Part shown: in pieces, positions 11,901 through 23,900 of the stretch | Layout: each line of letters starts with the position of its first letter | How positions within the stretch are numbered: the stretch's first letter is position 1 | DNA from: Apostichopus japonicus | Lineage: Eukaryota; Echinodermata; Holothuroidea; Aspidochirotida; Stichopodidae | Direction: 5' to 3' | Assembly: GCF_037975245.1 (NCBI RefSeq) | Contig: NC_092570.1 | Span: 823,501-887,500 of the forward strand | DNA: 64,000 nucleotides | Position numbers and translations under genes: made by a program | Notes under the pieces: generated by a model | The model's input: the letters and a program-made list of their open reading frames with translations, nothing else | The model's database searches: none | What the model was told of the DNA's origin: nothing

Positions 11901-14900
11901 TTCTTACCCCTGCCACCTCCTCCCAATTTGTCCTAACCTCCCAAAAACCCTAATCCTAACCCTACATGGTACATTTAGATTGGACAAAAACTAATCATTA
12001 CCAATAAAGTTTGGTTCAATTTCCTACTCCTACCCTCAATCACACTCCAACAATCAATTCAAGTAAATGTCAAGCTATACTCCTAACTATGTGTGTGTTG
12101 GGGGGGGGGAAGGGGAGGGGTAGTGTCCTACAGTCACAGGGTCTGGCATACAAAAAATTGAATTCCTGTAATATTTGCTGTAAAAAGTTAAGTTTGCGAC
12201 CTTAATTATTACACTTACTGTCTTACATATGTTTACTTGAATTCTTTTAATTGTTCTGGTAGTGACCTTCTTGTCAAGCCCACAAGGGCCATTTTAGTTC
12301 ACTTACTTTTCACTTTTACACTTCTTATTCTTACTCATCTGTGTTAGTTATGTATTATGTGAGAAATATATTAATAATAAACTGAAGCTTCTGAACGAGA
12401 AGATGAACCTCTCCACGTTAACATTTCCTTATAAACAGATCCTCTTGTTAGCAGAGTTGGAAATATTCCTAAACCGTGAATCCCAGCTTGACGATACTAT
12501 ATTGCCACCATCCCCCATCTCCCCTCCCCTCCCCCCACCAACCATTAATGCTATCTCAACAAGTTAAGATTGAAATAAGAGCTAAAACTAGGTTAATAAG
12601 ACAACAGAACATGTCAAATCACTCTCATGATTACTTAATCAGCAAGACTGACCTCCATTTTATGGAGATGTAAATGTTACTTATTTTTTATTAAATCAAA
12701 TTATCCATCTTGTTTCTTTCTCCTTCTTCTTCATCTCATTTCATTAGTGTAAAATGATTCTCTGAGATGATCAATTCATAATACCGTGATGCACTGGTTT
12801 GAATAAAATTGATACAATTATGGTAACAATGTATTTTATTATGATATGCTATTTTCAAGGCTAAATTTACCAAATAATCCCACAAAACAAGACCATTATG
12901 AAAACAACCTGGGGAAACTCTTGCGAAGAAATTCTGTTTTTCCTATTCAGCAAATAATGGTGATTAATACATACAAACAGGCTGTGTACTGTATGTTACA
13001 ACAGCATAGCATCTAATCGATCCTTTAAGTTCTTCTCTCAAATCAAGCTAAAGAGATGTAATATATACGATTCAAAATAATGTTTCAATGTCGCTTACTT
13101 TAATTACATGCCAAGAAAGGTCATCTCTTGTATATATACAAAGAAACTCTGAGCAAAATTGCCATTTGTAAATTGGAAGCACTTCATCTTTTTCATGCAT
13201 ATTAACCAAACTTTCTTTACAAGCTAGTTTCTATCGTGTGATATGACTTTCAGCTTAAGAGACTTTCGTTAAGAGCCATAAATGCAATACTGGCATTCCT
13301 AAAAAAAAAATTTAAAAAAAATGATCAAATTCTTTACTTCAGTGTTAGAAATATTGCAGAACATGTGACAAAAAGAACAGTGAAAAGATAGCCAGAAGGC
13401 ATTGAGTTGAGATGCGACAGAATTTTTACTGTAAAAGGTTTTGGTACGTCTTTCAGAATCTTGATATCAAAACTAGTGAGGTGCAATTTCTGTTTATATT
13501 TGAAGACGTTTCAGGAAACATGAATGACGCAAACCTACTTCTATAACTATGTTAGATTTGACAACAAAAAAAAAAGGCCATGAAACTTCAACTTTTGGAA
13601 TGAAAGCCACCTATCCTCTCCTATTCACGTCACAGACAACCAACCTCTTTCTGGAGAAAATGATCTTTGCACGAAATGATCAGGAGGAATATCTCTTGCA
13701 GAGTTTGGACAATTTAAAAAAAAAAGAAAAAAAAAGGAAGGCCAAGGAAATAGAAAGTAATATTCAATGCCTAATCTATGATTAAAGTCAAAGAAAAGTT
13801 GAAGGCAACGGTCGACTGAACTTCATGATATGATAAGGAGTGATCACAGCTGCTCTGTATCTAGGAATCACACGTACCGCACGATTATGAAGTAATATCA
13901 CAGAGGTCTTCTGTTAACAGACAGGAAATTGTCAAAACAGGAAAGCCCAAGTTTAATATGAAACTGATACATGAATAAGGTGATAGGTGCAGAGGGTGAG
14001 AGGTGGGGGATGGGTGGGCAGGGGAGAGAAGGGCACGGGAGAGACCTATCGTTCCCAATGGTTGTATGGAGAGGGAAGAAATTATCCTTGTCCCGAAATA
14101 GTGAAGTTCTTTCAAGGAGGTTCTGATGTTCCAATTTATTCCCAGACTTTGAGATGTGCTAGATTAGTTAACAAGATATCTCAGAGAACTATAAATGCTT
14201 TAAAGTTGAAGTTTGAAGAGTTATGACCATAAAAATGACTTCCTAGCATTATTCGAGAGAGAAACTGGCGACCCTCATCACTGATAGGAACATTAATGGA
14301 ACCTAATGGAAAGTATTTTGATATATGTTAGAATTCTCAACCCTTTATTATAAATCTACCCACCATCAGCCCTGCTTTATCCCCCTGCCAACCCCCAACC
14401 CCACTCCCACCCCCTTTCTACCTTCTCTGCTTTCAATTCCAAGTGGCAATTCTTGTTCCAGAGCACTATGTAAACTTAAAAACCGAATTAAATAATTGTA
14501 CAGACCGAACCTCGGTCTCAAAGATGGAGAGAAGTGTGTCAGAGGTGGCAAACAAATTTCAACTGAAGCAAGATAATGATAGTTGATAGATTTTTCAATA
14601 AAAAAAATAAATAAATCAAAACCAACAGTTAAACTTCATAAAAGAATCAAATGCAATGCCACACTTCATGACTCTTGGATGATAAAATCCAACGACAGGA
14701 GACAAAATTCAATAAAATTTATCAACCTTGGAGGTTTATAACAGGAGGCGTATCAAGCAGATGTATGAATTGATGTATTCTGTCTCTGGTATCATAATAT
14801 ATTAAAAGGAAAAGAAAAACACGACAAACTGAGACGAACAAACTAACATAGTCGATTTCATCGAATAGATTTCATGTTTAGTTTTTGAATTACCATGGCA

Positions 14901-17900
14901 ACTAATGCTTCGATGGGATTTGATCTGGTGACCTATTTCTTTGATACAGTTTCTAATCAAGTTATCTGTCATTGATTTTAGTTTTTACAGAAGCCTTACA
15001 TTCTTCTTGGTTTAATCGTAAACATTAACCCGTTGCAGAAGAGACACATAGAGAAACATAGAGAAACATAGAGACACATAGAGACAATTTATCGAATTTT
15101 GTGACTCACGTACCTGATGCTTTGAAATGTGACATCATTGTAAACATTTTCTAGCTTCCTGTCATCAAATTTCTTAATGAAGACAACATAATGAGGTCCA
15201 TTGGGTGCTTTCATGAAATCCTGACAAAAAAGTTAGAGAAATAAATGTCAAAATGAGGTGACTCTTTTAGTCCCTATAGACTGCACAGTGTGAGTATGAG
15301 GATGTTTACAAAGCTTTCTGCGTTTTATCAAAACCCTACAAAGATGTATTACTCAAAATAGAGATGATCAAACTTAGACAATTTGACTGAATTTCACCAA
15401 ATAAGGAATAATAATTGCGTAATACCAAGTCTCAAGTGACGATAACTGTTAATTTTCATACACATATGTTGTTGTTGAGTTGCACACAGATGTGCCCCAA
15501 AGGTATCTATTTAATATTTCCCATAGTAATTTTAAATTCTGAATTTATTAAAAAGTGTGATGTATTTTTCTAGGATATTTTGATTTTTGTCCTAAAATAT
15601 TGTCAGGTATTAAAGCAATGTCATATTAGGGTAAACTATTAAAAAAACAATTTATGATAATATTCTTTTTTCAATACTCCAATGTAAGCCAGGATCCTAT
15701 CATATTTCAGAAAATAATGTTACCTCAGCCGACTATGATCCAAAAATAACAGTGATTAACAAAATTTTATCTCTATAAATAAACTATTTGTCTACATATT
15801 GTATTTATTGGTACAATATACGGTAAAATTATATCCCCATAAAATAAACAACTATTTGTCAACATTTCGTATTTATTGCCGTACAATATTCAGTTAAATA
15901 ATATCTCCATAAATATAAACTACTGTTTGTCTACATATTGTATTTATTGGTACAATATTGGGTATTGGTATCAACAGCCAAAGTCAATATTATGCAACAA
16001 AAACACATAATAAATCTATTTAAATCACACAGTACTTCTGGATCTACAGGATTCAGTGGGCAAAATTGGTGTAATTCAACGCATAAAGTCAATTTCCTGA
16101 AACCGGTTATTTTGTGTTCCCCATTCAACAAACCTTTCTCTAAATAACCATCTCCCACTCCCTCCCTCTCTATCCTTGCCCCTCCATCCCCATCCCCTCT
16201 GTTTTTTCAACCCCCCCCCCACCTTCAACCCCATTGCAACTGATTCCTAATATCGTTTCAACATTTCGTCTGAAGCAAAATGGAGGAAGAATTCTCTCAA
16301 TGTTTTGTTCACATGTATTAAACAAACTATTAACCAGCTGAGAGCAGAGCTAATTTTCAAAAAGCTTTCACTAAATACATGTAAATATTTTTCGGGTCAG
16401 TTGATTCTCAAAGTAAACAATTTCTGGGAAAACTTTGATTTGATCTTCGTCTCGACACCGGAAGTTGGATAGTTGTTAATGAAACTATGGTTCAATTTCA
16501 GGTAAAGATACAATTTTTTGGGGGAAAATTGAATCAGTCCGATATCCAAATTAAATTACCTTAATGTGTAGAATCAATAGAGACTGATTAATCACATAGA
16601 ACAAAGTGGTTTCTGACAGGACTGAGAAAAATAACAAGAACCAAATAAATTACAGAGAAACACTAAATACATTTAAGGTCAAATGATTTTAGCCTTGAAA
16701 TATATCAGGTGTTGTAACAAACCCTCAACAGTTCAATGTGATCAATAAACTAACACACAAGTTTATATCTAAGCAAGCAAAATTACTTAGAAAAACTCCA
16801 TCTTTAGGTCAATACCATATCGTCATAGAAGATTATATGATGGCTAGTATATGGCTTTGGCTATCAGCTAGTATGATTTTTGTCTGTTTTTTGTTGTTGT
16901 AAATTTGGTGATATGTGGTAAATTTATGCATCTGGCAACAGGAGAATGAAACATGTCATCACGGCACTTTAGCTGAAATTATGTTTTTAGTTCTTTATAA
17001 CATTTCAAACATTTATCCACAGAGCAAAATAATGTCTCTATACATAAGTTCCATATTCATTTTCATGAAAATCTAACGACACAGGATAGTAACAGCTAAG
17101 GAAATGTTTCAGATATTTCAGCTTCAAGGATAAATCAACAAGAAGATTATAAGTACAAAGTAAAGCTTTTAAGCTTGACATCACAGATCACGTACTGTAA
17201 TCCATAACCCGGAGAAATCAAAGCTTTGGTCAGTCAAACATAGTTTACATTCAATATATCTATCAATCTATCAATATATAACATATCTCTAATTTGGGTC
17301 AATATATTGAGATTGGAGTTTTTCGAACTAACAATGTGGATTACATTTCTCCACACAAATAAGTAGTGTTCGACCGATTGTATGACAATCGGTTTTACCG
17401 ATTACCGATTATTTCCTGTGACAATCGGCCGATTGCCGATTACCGATTACCGATTACCGATTATTTCAAAATTTTCGTGGAACTGGCCCAATGTATGATT
17501 AAGTGTTATGCATGATTACCAACTTCTAGGCCAATACAATCAAAGATGAACGACTTAACTTTTCACAGTAAATATTAATGGAGCAAGTAAAGAACACTGT
17601 AATACATACATAGGGCGATGTACGATTATAACGAGGAGTCGCAATATTGCAATCCCGCCACAACACAGTACTGTACAGACTACAGAAGGGGGAAAATAGT
17701 AGCCATTGGCTACGAAATGAAAAACAAAAAAGTTAGGGACAGGTTCTACAACTGCTATTAAAACCATTATCAGTGTTGCAACTCCAACGTAAATAAAGTT
17801 AAAAGTATATCCCACGTAAATAAAATATTCGTTATTTCGTTAGCTGATATCGAAATATATAATCTGATATGAAAAATTCTTTAGTGGATAAGCAGTTTGC

Positions 17901-20900
17901 TAACAGTTTTATTTTATTATGAAAAATAAAACAATCCCGAACGTTTGCTTCAAGTTTTCAATGATTACCATCTGCGCGGTAAAACTTCCGATCGAACGAA
18001 CGTTGTTTCAAACGATCATACACAGTAAGTCAATAGCGCTTCTCCATTGACTTAACTACATGTGGGAGAAATCACACACTAAAGTCCCATTGACTTTGTC
18101 GCGGCGTGTCACTGGAAATCAGACTTGCTTTTAGTCGGTTGCGGTAAGGAGTTTAGATACTGTAAGCACGTATGGTACATGCGGCATAGGAAAAAAAGTT
18201 CATCGGGCTTTTCGTAAAAATATGCGTAAGAATGTTTGCCTAATCACAAAATACTGTTATGCAGTAGAACTTCTGAGGAATGTCGCCAAACGTGTTTATA
18301 GATTTTTAGGTGTATTTGGAGCCTTGATTTCATCATTTTATGCCATTTGTAAAATCTTGGGCGCATTTTCAAACTTAACAGTTCTGAAGCTCAACCACTA
18401 GCCTAATGTACGTAGTTCTCACAATGAAAAAAGCCTAATGTTATTGTTTTCACTTTCCAGTTTTTCACCTACGGTGAAACGGCCAAAGTGGTTCAAAAGT
18501 ATACTTATTTGGTGATTATATTTAGTATAGACAATTTTTCTTTCTTATCAATCGTTCAACATGATGACAGGTGGTTTTGTTAGATGCAACAAGCGAAGTA
18601 AAAAATACGTCGTTCCCCTAAGCTTATCGCGGGTATACTGTGTGATCATGTTACGCGGGTATACTGCATGATGTTAACTGCCAAAACTGGATAGTGTATC
18701 GAACAGCATTTGTACAAACTCGCGCGAGGGACTTACGATACCATTCCCCGGTAGATTAGCGCACCTTCTCCGGCTAAGAATAGCATTGAATCGAATGATA
18801 AAATTTTTTCCCCCGTTGTGGTTGTGGTGTATCAAAAGCGCGGAAAATACAATCCTTTATGTGGAACGTAATAATCGGTTCCAACTAATCGGTAGAGCAA
18901 TGGATTTTGCCGATGCCGATTATTTACCGATTGTCTGATAATCGGCCCGATGCCGATTGTCTAACCGATTATCGGTCGAACACTACAAATAAGTTTAATT
19001 TAAAATCTGAAAATTGTGTTTTTTAAATTCATATGTAATGGAAACTTGATTGAGGTAATTCTGCTTTATTGCAGTATGCTCAATGTTTATCATTTGCTGT
19101 GTACAAAATTGTGTCAGAAATAGAAAATATATTATCTAAGAGAATAAACAACAAGAGCCCAATGGGGACTATGGTTGCTTGCTTAGTGGAATATTAAGAG
19201 TTTATATGTCCTCACCCAATATCATAATATTTATGACCATATATATAGCTTACCAGCTAATAACCAACAACTGTTTTCCAAGATTGGATACAATCTGATT
19301 TACGGTTGTGGAGTTATTGCAATTTGAACATTTTGCCCCTCCCAAAAAATTTGGCCCGATAAAATTTTGAGCCTACATGGTCCCGAAGATATTTGGCAAA
19401 AACAAAGTGGCTCAAAAATATATTTGCCTCCCAAAACTTGAACCACCAAAAATGTAGGCCCAAATGGTCCCAAAAATATTGGGCCCCACAATTTTGGGCC
19501 CAAAGAATGTATCTCATATTCATTTGAGGTAGAAATAAACTTTGGGCCCAACCGGCCCAAAAATGAGCCCAGAATTTTTTGGGGCCCAGATGACCTACAT
19601 GTATCATGCACAGCTATTACATGTACAGCTATTAACCAACAACTGTATACCAAGTTTGACAATGATCTGACTTAAGGTTGCAGAATTTTTGCAATATAAA
19701 GAAAATATGGTCCCAAATGTATTGGGCCCCACAAATTTCGGGCCCAAAGAATATGTCCAAAAATGTATTTGAGGTGCAAGTAACATTTGGCCCAAAATTG
19801 GGCCCGGAGTTGTTTGGGACCCAGATGGTCCCAAAAACAATTAGGCCTATATGTACCAGCTACTTAACAACAACCGTATACCAAGTTTGGCTGCAACACA
19901 ACTAAGGTTGCATAGTTATTGTAAATGTAAAAATGTTTATGTTTAAACCCATTACCTCATTAATATTCATAAGGTCATCAGGCCAAAAAAGAAAAGGGCA
20001 CACCTTCCCACTACAATACATGTACATAGCAAGTGTGACAAATATCTATCACTCCCTTGTTGATTATCCCAGGCAAGCAAGTGTCACAGACGCACACGCA
20101 CACACCACACGGGCACGCACACAAATGTTTGTATTACATTCAGACCGAGGACCCTATTGTATTTTCCATTGTTCAAATCCACGTACCCTAACCTTAACAA
20201 TACCCCATACAATAGAATTCTTCCGAGGACGTGGTGATTCTTTAGAAATCACAACCGAGGACCTGGAATTCTTTTGTTCAAGTCCTCGTTCAGATAGAAA
20301 AACAAACGCACACATACACACGCCAACCTAGCTACATAAGTTCCTTTGCTTCCAGCAAGGAACCAAAAGCAGATAATGGGCAACATTATACAAAGTATTC
20401 ACATTTGCTGGACAATTTTACAAACCTACCAAAGTATTACTCAAAAAAAGACTGCAAATAATCAAAGAAAGTCCCAGTCCTCTGAAATACTTTCACTGGA
20501 TGAAGATTAATGAGCTAGTAATAAATGAAATCTACTTTAGGGAATAATTTATGCAGTAATGCAAGGCTATGGATGATGGTCAAAAAATGGGGCGTGGCAG
20601 TAGGGTCATTGAAATTTACTTCCATGTAGGTGTCAGGGGGTCCTTCAACAGGAAAATAATTAAAATTTCAGAAGTGAAATGGCTGCATTCTGTGGCAAAT
20701 TTTAGTCTATAATTGAGTTCTACATATGTATGCATATTTGTGATGATAACTACTTTCCATTTTTGTGTTGGGGAATTCAAAAATGGAGGGGGGGGTGTAT
20801 ACATCCCCACAGCCCCCTTGGATCCATGCCTGCCTGCATGCTGTAAGTTATCACAGTGGAAAAAATGTGCTTATGCATAGCTGTTAAACATACAATTCAT

Positions 20901-23900
20901 GCAGCTAACATGTTGCATGGGGACTTGAGGAGTTAATGTTTATTTGCATTAAGTGCTTCCTTTTCAAAATGTGAACATTTAAAAGCTTTTCTGCTGTCAT
21001 AATAATACTTAAGGAAATGCTATATATTCTGTTTAGTCTTGCAAGAACTGATCAAAATGACTATTACACACTTGACCAGATTTTCACCTTGTCTGCATTA
21101 TTAACAGTGTCAATTCTATTGACGTCAAAGGTTCTGTTAATTCAAGCTTGCCATGAACACAGCTTGTCATGGATACAGCTTGCCATGGAATACAGCTTGT
21201 CATGAATACAGCTTGCCATGGATACAGCTTGCCATGGAATACAGCTTGTCATGAATACAGCTTGCCATGGATACAGCTTGTCATGAATACAGCTTGCAGT
21301 GGATATAGCTTGCCATGGATACAGCTTGCCATGGATACAGCTTGCCATGGATACAGCTGGCCATGGATACAGCTTGCCATGGGTATAGCTTGTCATGGAT
21401 ATAGCTTGCCATGAATATAGCTTGCCATGAATGCAGCTTGCCATGGATACAGCTGGTCATGGATACAGCTATGGGTATAGCTTGTCATGGATATAGCTTG
21501 CCATGAATATAGCTTGCCATGGATGCAGCTGGCCATGGAATATAGCTAGCCATGAATATAACTTGCCATGGATACAGCTTGCCATGGATATAGCTTGCCA
21601 TGAATGCAGCTTGCCATAAAATATAGCTTGCCATGAACATAGCTTGCCTGAATACAGCTTGCCATGTATACAGCTTGCCATGGCTACTGACTTGAAGTAA
21701 ATTAGAAGTCTCAACTTGAAAACAAAATTATCCAGCTACAGTGCTCTTAAGGATTTTACACTTTCTCCCTTGCTGACCTCAAAATGACCACAAAGAATAG
21801 CTGGGCTCTAAAACTCTTTATGGGAAAGTCATGTGCCAATATGACATCTGATGAAACTGCCTATCATATGATGCCATGTTTAGATTTCCAGATTGTAACC
21901 TCTGCTGAACCCAAATGACATGTACCCTCCACCAAAAACAACAGGGCTCTTGTACTTAATAAAGAAAAGCCATAGCCACACATACCAGCTACTGCAGTTT
22001 TCTATTTAGAAATATCATATTTAGTTAGTGTTCAAGTTTTGAAACCTGGTGACCTTAATGAACTCTGACCTTCATCATATTGTATAAAACAAACTATACA
22101 GTACACAAGGCTATCATACCATGCATATATGAGCTCCTTGCATGTTCTGGAGACAGTACTTTTGATATATTCACATTTTGCCCACTGCTGACCCCAACAG
22201 ACCTTTGACCTCCACCACACTCAATAGGGTTTGCTGAACTAATTACAGGAAATCCACATGCCAGAACTGCACTGGCGACCTTCCTTGAGATATCATGTTT
22301 ACAAGATTTTCACACTTCTTTCCTCTGTTAACCTGAAATAACCTTTGACATTCTACAAACCAATAGCAAGCTACACATTAAGTTTGAACTTCATGCAACT
22401 TCTACTTAGTGAGATATAGTGGGAACAATGTTTTCAGACTTTCACCGGTGCTGACCACAAATGACCTTTGACCAATACCAATACCAATACCAAACCAGTT
22501 CTACCTAAAGGGGTACCTACATACCAAGTATGAAATGTACCCCAGTTATCCTTCTAAACTTAGAGGGTTTACAAGGAAGCGTCACGAACAGACACACATA
22601 CACACACGCATACACAGGCCATCATCATCGTATCGATTCCTAAAACTAGTGATAAAAAAAACTAGTGATATATTTTACGCTTATTAGTGTATTTCTGTGA
22701 CAGCTGAGGAGACCTCTTTTAAACTGTTATCTACACGCAACTGATTCCCTTTCTTAATTCCATAGAATTTCTCCTCTACAGAGTGTGTATTGGCACAGTT
22801 CATTAAGACTTAATCAAGCTATAAGCAAGATTTTCATTTGTAACAAAGAAAGTATTCTCTACTTCATGAACCTAAAACTAGAAATAGAAATTGCAACGTC
22901 AGAAACTCTTGTCAAAACTTGCCATTTCGTCAGTGTCTCTGGTGAGAATCTTGCATACTAACTTTGATGTAGGTCATACATATATATAGTTAGTCTATAG
23001 TTGAGTCTTTAGTTTTATGTTAAAACAACAGTGATAAATGTATTGATTGAAATAAAACATGTCACTTCAAGGATGAAAGAATTTGTAATCTGAAGAAATA
23101 TCTGACCATGGGAAAAAATAAAAACTGTGATGACATTCTGACAGCTGATAACATATTTAAGACCTTGTTCACATTTGAGAACTCAAGGACGATTATTGAT
23201 ATTAAGTCAGCGAGGAGGATCAACTAGTTAAGAACAAGACGCGTTCACATTTAAAAACGAGTGAGTTCCGTATTAAGTCCGCTTGCGAGATTAATATAAT
23301 GCACAGGGGTGAAAATGTCATATCAGCTGTAAACATTTTCCCTGTGCTTTGCCATTGCCACATGTGCTGTACTAGTACGTACTACTCAGAACACCACTGC
23401 GCCGCAACGTTCAATCATCGCATATAAACAGTACACTGTATTCAAACCACTCTGTACCAACATAACCACAACAAATTAACCCAGATTAGAATGTCTAACC
23501 AAACCCTTCAAATGGATGAGTGAACGATCTTACTAGTCAGTGTTTTACTGCTGATGTTGCATTTGATGCTAATCCAACATCAAATGCTCTTAATGTTAGG
23601 TATAAAGACCTAGTAAGGTCTATGCGTAGGCTACTGTAACTTCATTATAGGCTAGGCCAGATGTAATTATTTAAGCCTTTTACTAACTGCCGAACAACCG
23701 AACCCAAAATCATCCGTTTTGAAATAAACATGAAACTACTGATTTTTGCCTCTTAAAAAATCTGTGAGTTTGGCGTACAAAGAAATACAGTTTCTTAGAT
23801 TTAAGTGGAGTGTCGCGTGAGCGTTCACACTCAGAAAATTAATCGCCCTTGCGGATTGAAGTATGGGTGGTTCTTAAGTGTGAACAATGACAGCCCAGCT

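Noticed and set aside
11945..11975. Telomere-like CCCTAATCCTAACCCTA
   Set aside because: Only about three degenerate units; too short to call an interstitial telomere.
13987..14226. 79-codon plus-strand frame in the GDPD-like intron
   Set aside because: No domain, no splice partner and overlaps an equally open frame on the other strand; purine-rich composition explains it.
15660..15700. Candidate for the missing GDPD-like exon (GAT-CCT-GGC-TTA after a TAG acceptor on the minus strand)
   Set aside because: It lacks the preceding Trp-Leu-Pro part and no donor in phase 0 follows before a stop codon.
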